Source: CAVPHV01 sp963704825 (GTDB taxonomy: Bacteria > Actinomycetota > Acidimicrobiia > Spongiisociales > UBA5794). From it: a stretch of DNA of 64,000 nt. Both the position numbers and the translations under genes were made by a program. Numbering within the stretch: the first letter of the stretch is position 1; each line of letters starts with the position of its first letter. The DNA lies in assembly GCA_963704825.1 (NCBI GenBank), contig CAVPHV010000018.1, forward strand, positions 186,001 through 250,000, given 5' to 3'. Shown here one piece after another: positions 1 to 8,109 of the stretch. The notes under the pieces were generated by a model, which was given only the letters and a program-made list of their open reading frames with translations, had not been told where the DNA came from and ran no database searches.

Positions 1-5
1 CATCC

Positions 6-608
6 ATGGACGATCAGATGCGCCTCCAAGCCGACCAATTGGGCCGGATGCGGGGAATGACCCGCTACTACCACGAACGGTTCTTCTCGGACGTTCGTTT
101 CGTCGCCGTTGCGACGATTGCGCTCTTTTTCCTCGGTTGGTGGGAGGTGCCGGAGGCGTTCCTACTGATTCCACCCGTGGCCCTATTTGGAGCCGCAATG
201 ACGGCCTTTGACGCGTCCTACCTTCTCTTCGCCCGACACTATGCGGCACGTTTGGAGGCCGACCTCAACCAAGCGCTCGGCCCAGATACGCTCCTTGCCT
301 CCCGGGTGGAGAACATCTACCTGTTCCCACTGAACGATCGCAAGATCGTGGTCGCCGCCGGCGGGTCCGGGTTCACCTGGTTCGGTTTCATGACGTTGTT
401 CATCACCGGGTTCGGTATCGCTGCCTTCGGCTTCGGCTTGGCCCTGGGCTGGCCGGCATTGATCGACCACGGGTCCGGGTGGGCGATCGCCTACCTCGGA
501 GTGCTGGGTGCCGCCACCATCGCCGCCATCGGTGTCGGGTTGTGGTGGTTCATCGGAGGCGAGGGTGAGCGGCGCCTCCAAGCAGTTTTGGGATCGGGAG
601 GCGATTGA
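6..608 (+). CDS. Four-helix membrane protein of unknown function
   Basis: Predicted inner-membrane protein of 200 residues. I do not recognise a family. Hydrophobic segments lie at roughly residues 31-48, 51-75, 118-146 and 157-183, with a polar, charged stretch of about 40 residues between the second and third that should face one side of the membrane. The N-terminal 30 residues are charged and cytoplasm-like. The ATG at position 6 sits at the very edge of the window, so a longer upstream start cannot be excluded. It reads toward the minus-strand HNH gene and has no operon partner in view. Confidence 0.6.
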   Translation: MDDQMRLQADQLGRMRGMTRYYHERFFSDVRFVAVATIALFFLGWWEVPEAFLLIPPVALFGAAMTAFDASYLLFARHYAARLEADLNQALGPDTLLASRVENIYLFPLNDRKIVVAAGGSGFTWFGFMTLFITGFGIAAFGFGLALGWPALIDHGSGWAIAYLGVLGAATIAAIGVGLWWFIGGEGERRLQAVLGSGGD

Positions 609-804
609 GCTGGCTGCTCGAGCTCGGTGGTCACCGTTCCGGTGAAGAGGCACGACCAGTGCTCCGGGGTGACGTCGCCGACTCTTCCCCCACCCGTCAG
701 CGTGGAGTAGGCACCGGTCCCTTCGATGACTTTCCATCCGCCGCGGTACGAGTGCCATCACCAGGTCTCGTGGATGCGAGGGGGATTCAGGCGTCGACCT
801 GCGT

Positions 805-1299
805 TCATCGGATCAGGTAGGGCTCCCAGCTCGGGTCGGGGCGCGCTCCGGTGGCGACGACGAGCCAGCTTCGGTGACGGGGCGCTACCGGCCGCCGCCG
901 TAGGTGCAGCCCGGCCTGGTCGGGGGTACGGCCGCCCTTCTTGGAGTTGCAGCGCCGACAAGCAGCCACCACGTTCTCCCACGTGTGCGCTCCGCCCTGG
1001 GATTTTGGAACAACGTGATCGAGGTTCTCCGCTTGGTGGCCGCAGTACTGGCATGCGTGGTCATCACGCAGGAACACGGTCTTGCGATTGAGCGGCACCC
1101 GACGCGAATACGGGACCTTCACGAAGTGGCGCAACCTGATCACCGTGGGCGAGGCGAACTCAATTCGCTCCGAACGCCACAGCTTGCCGTTGGAGGCGAC
1201 CACGTCTGCCCGCTCGCGGAGGACGAGCACGACAGCTCGCCGCACCGGGACCACCGAGAGCGGCTCGTATGACGCATTGAGCACCAGTGCGCCTGACAT
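805..1299 (-). CDS. HNH endonuclease domain protein
   Basis: Small 164-residue HNH-family nuclease of the stand-alone type common in Actinobacteria. The C-terminal half carries the full signature: C83xxC86, the DHVVP segment (residues 94-98) with the catalytic His95, N109, and C114xxC117, so a zinc-stabilised beta-beta-alpha-metal fold is expected. The N-terminal part (LNASYEPL at 7-14) matches the usual start of this subfamily. That is why I place the start at the ATG at 1299 rather than at the far upstream start in the same open frame, which would run through the antiporter gene. No methylase or mobile-element partner is nearby, so a role in restriction is not supported; the cellular substrate is unknown. 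Confidence 0.85.
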   Translation of the reverse strand: MSGALVLNASYEPLSVVPVRRAVVLVLRERADVVASNGKLWRSERIEFASPTVIRLRHFVKVPYSRRVPLNRKTVFLRDDHACQYCGHQAENLDHVVPKSQGGAHTWENVVAACRRCNSKKGGRTPDQAGLHLRRRPVAPRHRSWLVVATGARPDPSWEPYLIR

Positions 1300-1349
1300 G
1301 GCTGGCAGGCTACCAGCGCGAAGTGAGGGCAAAGGACGCGCGGCCGGGG

Positions 1350-2639
1350 TCAGTCCTGCGAAGTCGGGAGTAGCGGGCGTACCACTCTGCCGCGGGTGGG
1401 CACGTTCTCGACCGGCTTGCTCTCGGGGAGATCGCCGGCATCCGGATGGGCCGCATACCAGTTGGCATAGCGCTCGGAACCGGGATTGGAGGTCATCCCG
1501 TGGGCGAACACGCTCAGCGCCATTGTGCACAACGCCAGCGTCATGATGACCTCGGCGCCGGGAAGCGAAGTGTCTGTGACGACGACCAGGGCGAAGATCA
1601 CGGTCGCAATCCCCCGCGGTCCAAACCACCCCAGGTAGAGAATCGTTTGCACCGAGAGATGGGCACCAATCATGGAAATGGTGACTGGGATCATCCGCAC
1701 CACGGTCAGCGCCAGCACCGCCATCACCACGACCTGCCAGGTCATCGTCTCGAGGGCAAAGCCTAGGCCAACGGCGCCGAAGATCATGAAGGCGACCTGC
1801 GTCATCACCTTGCCGAAGTCGTCTGCGAACTGCTCGTTGTCGCCCAATTCTCCATCGGTGAGCCTGCCGTACGCCAATCCCCCGACGAAGGCGGCGATGA
1901 AGCCGCTCCCCCCGAGCGGATCGGCGATGCCGTAGCAGAGCGCCGCCATCGCCACCACGGCGATACGACTCCACGTGGGGCTCAACCAGCCTGACCGCTT
2001 CGACCTCACCAGCAGCCAGCCGCCCGCCACGCCGATGACGAGGCCCACTGCAAGCGCCATCGCGATCTCGTCGACGAAGATACGTGCGATGGCCGGCCTT
2101 CCCTCACCCTTCTCAGCCAAGGCGATCAGGATCAGCAGGATGGGAAGGGCGATGCCGTCGTTGAGCCCAGATTCGACGTTGAGTCCCACCCGCACTCGCT
2201 CCGGTACCCGCGGGTTCGATATGACGGCTTGGCCGAGGGCAGCGTCGGTGGGTGCCAAGACCACGCTGATCATGCCGGCCTCCCACACGCTGAGATCGGT
2301 GAACAGCAGCGCTGCGACCAGCCACCCAAACCCGATAGTCAGCGGCATGCCGATCCCCAGCAGTCGCCCCGGGACATCGGCGTCACGGCGCCACGACGAG
2401 AAGTGAAGCGCGGAAGCGTCGGTGAACAGGACCAGCGTCAGAGTGGCAACCAGGAAAGCGTCGACCACATCGACCGACAAGAGCGACCTGGGGTCGATGA
2501 GGTCGAAGCCCCGGCTGCCGCCAATGTACCCGAGGGTGATGAAGACCATCGGGCCGGTGACGACGGTGGTCACAAGACGGCGTTCCACCAACGCATAGCC
2601 CATGACGCTCACGGCGATGAAGGCAACTGCGTACTCCAA
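1350..2639 (-). CDS. Na+/H+ antiporter, CPA1/NhaP-like
   Basis: Integral membrane cation/proton exchanger of 429 residues with about 12 hydrophobic segments, the normal size for the Na+/H+ exchanger family. Ion-binding signatures are intact: a TD pair at 131-132 (motif LAPTDA) in the first unwound helix and the ND pair N160-D161 inside ESGLNDG, the arrangement seen in electroneutral CPA1 members. The C-terminal tail after about residue 390 is short, polar and proline-rich, with no CBS or TrkA_C domain. The likely role is Na+ or K+ extrusion and pH homeostasis. It lies upstream of the HNH gene on the same strand with a 50-bp gap. Confidence 0.88.
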   Translation of the reverse strand: MEYAVAFIAVSVMGYALVERRLVTTVVTGPMVFITLGYIGGSRGFDLIDPRSLLSVDVVDAFLVATLTLVLFTDASALHFSSWRRDADVPGRLLGIGMPLTIGFGWLVAALLFTDLSVWEAGMISVVLAPTDAALGQAVISNPRVPERVRVGLNVESGLNDGIALPILLILIALAEKGEGRPAIARIFVDEIAMALAVGLVIGVAGGWLLVRSKRSGWLSPTWSRIAVVAMAALCYGIADPLGGSGFIAAFVGGLAYGRLTDGELGDNEQFADDFGKVMTQVAFMIFGAVGLGFALETMTWQVVVMAVLALTVVRMIPVTISMIGAHLSVQTILYLGWFGPRGIATVIFALVVVTDTSLPGAEVIMTLALCTMALSVFAHGMTSNPGSERYANWYAAHPDAGDLPESKPVENVPTRGRVVRPLLPTSQD

Positions 2640-2713
2640 GGGACCCTTCCCCAGTCTGCCGTCAAGCTACGGAATCGTCCGGCGCCTCGCAAGCACCGGC
2701 GAACCCCGACTCG

Positions 2714-3079
2714 CTAGCGACGAAGCGCTCGCCAGACGCCGATCGCGGCGATGAGCGCGGTGACGGCGATCTTGGTCAGGTCCACCACCGGTGTCACCTC
2801 GACTCCGTCGGAGCCGATCCGGATCACGGCGACCGGGCGACCTTGTGAAGCGCCACCACCACCTGCGCCGGCGCCGGCGCCGTTGTCGTCGCCACCGCCA
2901 CCAAACCCAAACCCCCCGGCCCGATCCCAGGCCGACGCCGTGACAACCAGGTCGTCGCCGACTCGTTCGGGGGTCGAGAAGATGGTTCCAGGTGACGCCT
3001 CACCGAAGATGGCGGTGAGCGAGTCGACGGTGCGTGCCGCGACGCTATCGAAGGTGGCCACGAATGTCTTGTCGGTCAT
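2714..3079 (-). CDS. GerW/YtfJ-like glycine-rich protein
   Basis: 121-residue protein resembling the spore GerW/YtfJ family, whose members in sporeformers are needed for germination with L-alanine. The supporting pattern is an N-terminal helix, then 'TPERVGDDLVVTASAW', a glycine-rich stretch (about residues 52-80), then a hydrophobic strand 'GRPVAVIRIGSDGVEVTPV' and a C-terminal hydrophobic helix. The start at 3079 is fixed by a strong ribosome-binding site (AAGGAGAGG) just upstream, and the start codon overlaps the stop of the preceding gene by one base (TGATG), so the two are translationally coupled. No sporulation genes are in view; many non-sporulating actinobacteria carry this family and its role there is unknown. 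Confidence 0.7.
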   Translation of the reverse strand: MTDKTFVATFDSVAARTVDSLTAIFGEASPGTIFSTPERVGDDLVVTASAWDRAGGFGFGGGGDDNGAGAGAGGGGASQGRPVAVIRIGSDGVEVTPVVDLTKIAVTALIAAIGVWRALRR

Positions 3080-3339
3080 CAACCTCTCCTTCTGAGTAGT
3101 CCTGCGACGGCGATCAAGGCGACGCCGGCGTTGCGGGCCACCATGACATGATCTCGGATGGAAACCGCCGCATCGGCATCGCCCTCGATCTCGACCCGCC
3201 GGGGAAAGCGATAGGAGGCTGCGACGCCGAACCACGGGGTCACGAGCGACGCCACCACCTGCGCCCCCACCAGCGTCACGGCACGGCCGGACCACTCGAC
3301 CGGTGCCGCCCGGACTTCGTGCCATCGAACGCTGACCAT
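3079..3339 (-). CDS. Small membrane-associated partner of the GerW-like protein
   Basis: 86-residue protein of no recognised family. It has a hydrophobic segment at about 20-40 (TLVGAQVVASLVTPWFGVA), a central charged stretch, and a second hydrophobic segment near the C terminus ending in RRRG, so probably two membrane helices. The start at 3339 was chosen because the longer upstream frame is low-complexity shadow of the neighbouring glycine-rich gene. Its TGA overlaps the ATG of the GerW-like gene, so the two are co-translated and probably act together. Function is unknown. Confidence 0.5.
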   Translation of the reverse strand: MVSVRWHEVRAAPVEWSGRAVTLVGAQVVASLVTPWFGVAASYRFPRRVEIEGDADAAVSIRDHVMVARNAGVALIAVAGLLRRRG

Positions 3340-3376
3340 ATGGTCGACTCTACGCGAACCGTAACGGCTCGAACGG

Positions 3377-5212
3377 CTACCAGGCTCCGCCGCCGCCGCC
3401 ACCACCGCCACCGCCTCCGCCACCGCTGAAGCCACCGCCGCCACCGGACGAAGACGGTGCGGCGAAGGCACCGGACAGCGAGCGCGAGATCCCACCGATG
3501 GCATTGGACGAATGGCCGCCGCTGAAGCCTTGGTTACCGTACCAGTACAAGTGTGAGGTCTGCTCGAGTTCGACGGGGGCCGCAAACCGCGCGGCCTCGA
3601 GCACATCGTCGGCAACGCCGAGCGTGATCCCGTAGACGAGGTAGTCCTCCCAGAGCGCCAGGGCGAGGGGCGGAGCCTCCTCGATGCGGCTGAAGTCCTG
3701 GAGGTAACGCTGGAACGCCAGCCAACGGGCGGCCAGCAGGGCGCCGGCCGGGGTGCGCCGCACCCAGATACGCCGCTGCGACCCGAAGATCACAATCAGG
3801 ATCAGTCCGACGACACCAACGCCGACGAGGCCGGCTCGAGCCACCACACCGTTGGTCGGCGTGCCGCGATTCTCGACCCAGGGGACGGCGATGAACCAGC
3901 CCAGAACGACAACGACGATCAGCCCGAGGGCGACCAATAGCGGGTAGTAGCGACCCCGCTCGTCGAGCAGATTCTCGTCGAGCAGCGCTTGCTTGGTATC
4001 GGCCTGGAACGACACATAGTCGGAGTGATTCGACGAGGCACTGTCACGGATGGCAGTGCGAAACTGCGAGAGAGGCAAGGGCCCATCGCTCACCACCCGA
4101 TCGAGGATCGAGAACGCTTCAACCTCCGCAGAGGTCAAGCCGGAAGTGTCGGCTTCGCCGCGACCGATCTCGAGGTCGCTGATCATCTCCTTCTTGAGCC
4201 CCATCCACGTTGCGCGTTCCACCTGCACCGGAACTGCGGTCAGGATGTCGCGTCGAATGAAATCGAACATGACCGCAGTGAAGGCCTGCTCGTCCGGCGG
4301 GCCTTGGGCGAGCAGAGCGTTGACCAGCGCCGGACCATCATTCGACGGCGGTGCGTGCTCGTAGCGCTGGTGGTAGTCGGCGCGCCGTTCCCGCCCGTAG
4401 ATCAGGTAGCCGGCGCCGAGCGCCAACGAAACGAGGCCGAGCAGGATCGCTAAACCAATGACCGTGACGCGGATGAGGGACGTCTCGCGTTCGTTGCGCT
4501 GCGCCTCAGCGGCTTCCTCGGCGAGGATCTCGTCCAGTCCGGGTCCGGCAACGACTTGGGCGCCGTTGGTCTGCGTCAGGACCGAGCGCGGGAGGACGAC
4601 CCGCATCTCGACGAAGGTGCGTGCCGGCACGTTCACCGCCTCGAGTGATGGCGAGACCCCGTCGGTGCCGAGCGATGTGGCGCCGTCCACTTGGCTGGGG
4701 TGGCCGTAGACGAGGATCTCCCCCGCCGTCGCGGTGCCCGGATAGGTCAGCCGTGACGTCACCCGGTCGACGCCAACGTCCCATTCGTCACCCCACACTT
4801 TGAAGTTCACGTCGACCACGTCGTCGTAGGCGACGGCGAGGCCCAGCATTCGGTACTTGATGGTGAAGGTGCGCACCTCGTCGGTGGCCCGGTAGTGCCA
4901 CACGATCCGGGCAGCGTTGCCTCGATTCTCGACGCCGTAGGTGGATGGGGCACCGCTCGAGCCGAGCGCGGTGGGTGCCCCGGGGGCGTAGGCGACGCCG
5001 TTCTCGAGGACCTCGATGTTGGTGATCGCCTCGCCGCCACGCAGCGGAATATCGCGATAGGCGCCCTGGAAGCTGCCCGAGAAGTTGAACTCGATCTCTT
5101 CGGTGACCATGACGCTGCCGTCGGATTCGAGTTCGAGCGTGACGTCGGACGAGTCGACAACAAACGACTTGGCGAACGCCGGCGCAGCCCCGGCCAGCAG
5201 GACGGCCGCCAC
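3377..5212 (-). CDS. DUF2207 membrane protein
   Basis: Large exported membrane protein of the DUF2207 family, usually encoded next to LemA as here. The N terminus is a signal peptide ending AAPAFA. About 230 extracellular residues follow in beta-rich DUF2207 pattern (for example 'GSFQGAYRDIPLRGG'). Then come a transmembrane helix near residue 250, a cytoplasmic domain, two adjacent helices near 430-480, and a C-terminal tail of almost pure glycine ending GAW. The GTG at 5212 cuts into the signal peptide; the same frame extends upstream to a CTG at 5254 that overlaps the lemA stop (CTGA) and would supply the missing basic N-region (NRGLRR). I think CTG 5254 is the true start. Function of the family is not established. 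Confidence 0.85.
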   Translation of the reverse strand: MAAVLLAGAAPAFAKSFVVDSSDVTLELESDGSVMVTEEIEFNFSGSFQGAYRDIPLRGGEAITNIEVLENGVAYAPGAPTALGSSGAPSTYGVENRGNAARIVWHYRATDEVRTFTIKYRMLGLAVAYDDVVDVNFKVWGDEWDVGVDRVTSRLTYPGTATAGEILVYGHPSQVDGATSLGTDGVSPSLEAVNVPARTFVEMRVVLPRSVLTQTNGAQVVAGPGLDEILAEEAAEAQRNERETSLIRVTVIGLAILLGLVSLALGAGYLIYGRERRADYHQRYEHAPPSNDGPALVNALLAQGPPDEQAFTAVMFDFIRRDILTAVPVQVERATWMGLKKEMISDLEIGRGEADTSGLTSAEVEAFSILDRVVSDGPLPLSQFRTAIRDSASSNHSDYVSFQADTKQALLDENLLDERGRYYPLLVALGLIVVVVLGWFIAVPWVENRGTPTNGVVARAGLVGVGVVGLILIVIFGSQRRIWVRRTPAGALLAARWLAFQRYLQDFSRIEEAPPLALALWEDYLVYGITLGVADDVLEAARFAAPVELEQTSHLYWYGNQGFSGGHSSNAIGGISRSLSGAFAAPSSSGGGGGFSGGGGGGGGGGGGGAW

Positions 5213-5250
5213 CGCCAGGGTGGCGAGGATGGTGCGCCGGAGACCGCGGT

Positions 5251-5805
5251 TCAGAAGTCCACCTGCGGAGCGCTGCGGGTGTCGTCACCGATCTCGAAGT
5301 AGGGACGAGTATGGAAACCCGTGATCGAGGCCACCAGGTTGGACGGCACCGTCTGGACCGCGTTGTTGTAGGTGAGAACGGTGTCGTTGTAGATCTGGCG
5401 GGAGACGGCGATCTTGTTCTCGGTGTCGGACAGATCGGTTTGGAGGGACTGGAAATTCTGGCTGGCACGCAGTTCGGGGTAGGCCTCGGCGAGAGCGAAC
5501 AGTTGGCGTAAGGCGCCGGTGAGCATGTTCTCGGCGGTGGCCTGTTCGGCGACCCCGGTGGCATTCTGGGCGGCGGCCCGTGCGGCGACGACGGCCTCGA
5601 ACGTCTCCTGCTCGTGGGTGGCGTAGCCCTTGACCGTCTCGACCAGATTGGGGATCAGGTCGTAGCGCCGTTTGAGCTGTACGTCGACCTGGGCCCATGC
5701 GTTGTCGGTCCGATTGCGCATCTGGACGAGCCGGTTGTATATGACGATGAACCCGACGACGAGCAGTACGGCGACGACGACGAGGGCGATGGTGAGTGCG
5801 GGCAT
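5251..5805 (-). CDS. lemA: LemA family protein
   Basis: 184-residue LemA protein with the standard layout: an N-terminal membrane anchor (residues 3-23) followed by a helical coiled domain. Family hallmarks are visible: 'NRLVQMRNRTDNAWAQVDVQL', read in two parts (residues 24-44), 'RRYDLIPNLVETVKGYA', 'ASQNFQSLQTDLSDTENKI' and 'YNDTVLTYNNAVQTVPSNL'. The ATG at 5805 gives the normal family length; upstream sequence in this frame is shadow of the next gene. The stop overlaps the probable CTG start of the DUF2207 gene, so the pair is co-translated. The N terminus outside, C-terminal helices inside topology reported for LemA is consistent but not shown here. Function unknown. Confidence 0.92.
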   Translation of the reverse strand: MPALTIALVVVAVLLVVGFIVIYNRLVQMRNRTDNAWAQVDVQLKRRYDLIPNLVETVKGYATHEQETFEAVVAARAAAQNATGVAEQATAENMLTGALRQLFALAEAYPELRASQNFQSLQTDLSDTENKIAVSRQIYNDTVLTYNNAVQTVPSNLVASITGFHTRPYFEIGDDTRSAPQVDF

Positions 5806-5876
5806 GGGCCCGATGCTAGAGATCGTTGCGCCCCCGTGGCGGATCCAATCCGAGGCGGGCCGGATCGCCCCGCCCG

Positions 5877-6734
5877 CTATGGCTCGCTCGGCGCCAGGGT
5901 GTACCACTCCCCCAGCCGGAACACCTGGGGGGACGGCAGGGGGCCGATCAGCTGCGCTCGAGCCTCGGGAGTGAGTTCCGCCGGCCAGAATGCCGGTTCG
6001 GTGGACTGGGTCTGGGAGGAGATGGCGAAGCGCGCCCCAACCCACGGCAGGGCGATCTGGTATTCGACGATACCGGGCGCTCCGCTGTAGCCGATGGTGG
6101 CTTGCCAGCCTTCGGCATCGAGGAGGGCGAGACGGTCCGTTGGGTCGTCGGCGTCGCGGCAACACCAAGAGAAGTCGTGGGAGAGGTTCCATTCTGAGCC
6201 GTTCGACAGGTAGAGGACCGAACCGAGCGCCGCCGACGAGTGGAGAATCCATACGTCGTCTGGTCCCCCAATTGCGAGGTTGATGGCACCGAGGTGTTCG
6301 CCACCGATGGCGACAAAAAGCGACTCGCCATCCCGCATCACATACACCGGCGTTCCGTCGGACATCTCGCCGACGAAGGCATCGCCCCATTCGCCGGCTT
6401 CGAGGTTCCCGTCGAGGGTTGGCGCCGGTGCTGCGGGAACGAACAGTTCACGGTCCGGCAATGCCGCCGGGGTCGTGGTCGTGGCCGAGGTCAACGTTGT
6501 GGTCGTGGTCGTGGCCGAGGTCGACGTCGTGGTCGTGGCCGAGGTGGGCGGACTTGTCGTGATCGTCGTGACAGCGGTAGTGGTGGTCGGCGTTGCATCG
6601 GCAACGATCGACGCGGTTGTGGGGGCGGTCTCGCCGCACCCGCCAAGCCCGAAGCCGACGAGGCCGGCGATCAGGACGTGTATCCACAGAGTGGATCGTG
6701 GTAGTGGGTGACGGATGCCGGTCTCCTCAGACAC
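5877..6734 (-). CDS. Lipoprotein with Thr-rich linker and DOMON/CBM9-like domain
   Basis: Secreted lipoprotein. A basic N terminus and hydrophobic core lead to the lipobox GLGGC (Cys at about residue 33), followed by some 45 residues made almost only of Thr, Ala and Ser. A globular domain of about 200 residues follows, beginning 'APTLDGNLEAGEWGDA'. That 'D-G-x-x-x-x-x-E-W' opening and later beta-rich pattern resemble family 9 carbohydrate-binding or DOMON-like modules, but I cannot name a ligand. The start is uncertain: GTG codons at 6737 and 6734 give a compact signal peptide, whereas the frame stays open further upstream. The linker is encoded by a 30-bp tandem repeat. Confidence 0.7.
   Translation of the reverse strand: MSEETGIRHPLPRSTLWIHVLIAGLVGFGLGGCGETAPTTASIVADATPTTTTAVTTITTSPPTSATTTTSTSATTTTTTLTSATTTTPAALPDRELFVPAAPAPTLDGNLEAGEWGDAFVGEMSDGTPVYVMRDGESLFVAIGGEHLGAINLAIGGPDDVWILHSSAALGSVLYLSNGSEWNLSHDFSWCCRDADDPTDRLALLDAEGWQATIGYSGAPGIVEYQIALPWVGARFAISSQTQSTEPAFWPAELTPEARAQLIGPLPSPQVFRLGEWYTLAPSEP
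6471..6545 (+). repeat. 30-bp tandem repeat inside a Thr-rich linker
   Basis: Two full copies of a 30-bp unit (6471-6500 and 6501-6530, two base differences) and a partial third. The unit encodes ten residues of Thr/Ser/Ala linker on the minus strand. The length is a multiple of three, so copy-number change would alter linker length without a frameshift. Confidence 0.75.
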
Positions 6735-7310
6735 CACTCCAGCGTGCGGGGCCTGCCGGCGAGTGAACAGGGCCAAACGACCTGCCGTTGTTGCCCGGTG
6801 CTGGCCAGACGCGCCGCCAGGCCGCATCGCTGCGGATTCGGCGCTCAGGAGGCGTGGGGTCGACTGACGGACTCGGCAGGATGGATGTTGCTGCTGTCTG
6901 AAACATAGGTCCACCATGGCGCCGGTGCGACAGAAACGGGCTGCTCATCGCCACTTTCCCAATTCGTGGGGCCCCATGATCCGGAGATGGGAGAAGCGCT
7001 CACATCCCCCGAAACACAAAGCATGCCCCTTGTAGGCCAAAACGCGGCTACCATTGTCGGTGCCCGAGCTAGTTCGGGTCTCGTAACGTCGATCCATCGC
7101 TGCATCGATCGGCCATTCGTCTCTCGCGGTTCTCTTGAGTCTGCGTTCCGAATGCACGACGAGTCGGCTTCGTGAGCCGGGTTGAGGATCGAGCGAATCA
7201 GCTCCTCCCTAGCCCTATTGCGCATCCGCCTTGATCACCCGCGAGAAACATCGCAACCCGGGCTCCAAGACCCGGCGCGCCAATACACAGAAATGACCCA
7301 GGAGGTCGAA
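6735..7310. other. Intergenic region upstream of the cold-shock gene
   Basis: About 575 bp without a credible gene; frames on both strands are short and lack family character or good ribosome-binding sites. It separates the minus-strand lipoprotein from the plus-strand cold-shock gene and must carry both promoters. A small hairpin (cccgagctagttcggg) lies at about 7066. The stretch directly upstream of the cold-shock ATG probably forms its 5' untranslated leader, but I cannot define a promoter with confidence. Confidence 0.4.
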
Positions 7311-7508
7311 ATGGCAACCACCGGAACCGTCAAGTTCTTCAATGAACAAAAGGGATTCGGCTTCATCACCTCGCCCGATAGCGATGACGTGTTTGTTCAC
7401 GTATCCAACATCGTTGATGGCGTAACCATCACCGAGGGCCAGACCGTCGAGTACGAGACCGCACCGGGCCGCAAGGGCCCCGAAGCCGTCAACGTCAAGC
7501 CCGTCTGA
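7311..7508 (+). CDS. cspA: Cold-shock protein, CspA family
   Basis: 65-residue single-domain cold-shock protein that binds single-stranded RNA/DNA and acts as an RNA chaperone. Both RNA-binding motifs are present: 'KGFGFITSPD' (RNP1) and 'DVFVHVSNI' (RNP2), after the start 'GTVKFFNEQ'. The start at 7311 is supported by the ribosome-binding site GGAGG at 7301-7305; an in-frame ATG 18 bp upstream would add six residues and is less likely. A small basic-protein gene follows after one base, so the two form a transcription unit ending at a strong terminator. Confidence 0.95.
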   Translation: MATTGTVKFFNEQKGFGFITSPDSDDVFVHVSNIVDGVTITEGQTVEYETAPGRKGPEAVNVKPV

Positions 7509-7509
7509 C

Positions 7510-7773
7510 GTGGCACGTGGCCGAGAAGGAATGGCAAAGCGCGCCCGGGAACGGGCGCGCCTAGAGAAGCAAGCAGCCAAGCGGGAAAAGCGCCAGGGCG
7601 GCTCCGAAGAGGTCGCCGACCCCGTGGACGAGCCCGACGAGGATGCCCTCATGGAGGAATTCCGCGTGCTGAGCGAGCGCCATGCCGAAGGCCATATCCC
7701 CCAGGATCGATTCGACCAGGAGCGCCATCGCATCTTCGTCGGCCTCGGAATCGAGACCGACGAAGACGGCTAG
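7510..7773 (+). CDS. Small charged protein co-transcribed with the cold-shock gene
   Basis: Short, highly charged protein of 87 residues from GTG 7510, or 80 from ATG 7531 ('MAKRARERARLEKQAAKRE'). The first half is Arg/Lys/Glu-rich and probably a single long helix; the second half is acidic and ends in an amphipathic helix ('DRFDQERHRIFVGLGIE'). It has no recognised domain. The gene begins one base after the cold-shock stop codon and ends at a strong hairpin terminator, so the two are co-expressed. A nucleic-acid-associated role is a guess from charge and context only. The ATG start fits the basic opening better, but neither has a clear ribosome-binding site. Confidence 0.65.
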   Translation: MARGREGMAKRARERARLEKQAAKREKRQGGSEEVADPVDEPDEDALMEEFRVLSERHAEGHIPQDRFDQERHRIFVGLGIETDEDG

Positions 7774-7800
7774 TCGTTTCCTGCGAAGTAGAACCACAAC

Positions 7801-7838
7801 GAACGGCCGTCGCAATTCTGCGGCGGCCGTTCTCTTTG
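7801..7838 (+). terminator. Rho-independent terminator after the cold-shock operon
   Basis: A 13-bp stem (gaacggccgtcgc pairing with gcggcggccgttc, one G-T wobble) closes a 6-nt loop (aattct) and is followed by tctttgcc. It lies 28 bp after the stop of the small charged protein. The remaining 270 bp up to the sigma-factor gene hold no recognisable feature. Confidence 0.85.
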
Positions 7839-8109
7839 CCTACCGGCGTCCGCCGATTCAGGACGGTCAGGAACTGAGGCCGTGCCGACCCAACGACTCA
7901 GGTGCCTGGCCGGCCCTGGCTACCTGAAATCGTCCACAGTTGTCGTAGTCGACAAGGAAACCAACGGCGAGGAAAGTCGCGACGCCCACCCAGGCAGGCG
8001 CGAAGAGAACTCCGGCTCGTCGGACCACTCCATCGGGATCTCGTGTGCTCCCCAACCAACCTCAGGCGTGGGTTTCATCTGGCCCCTATCGGCTCTCCGG
8101 CAACGGCCT

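Noticed and set aside
805..1974. 389-residue minus-strand open frame including the HNH gene
   Set aside because: The upstream two-thirds overlaps the antiporter gene in another frame and has arginine-rich shadow composition; the HNH protein starts at 1299.
6448..6711. Repetitive GGTCGTGG pattern considered as a CRISPR-like or mobile repeat
   Set aside because: It is a coding tandem repeat for a Thr-rich linker, without spacers.
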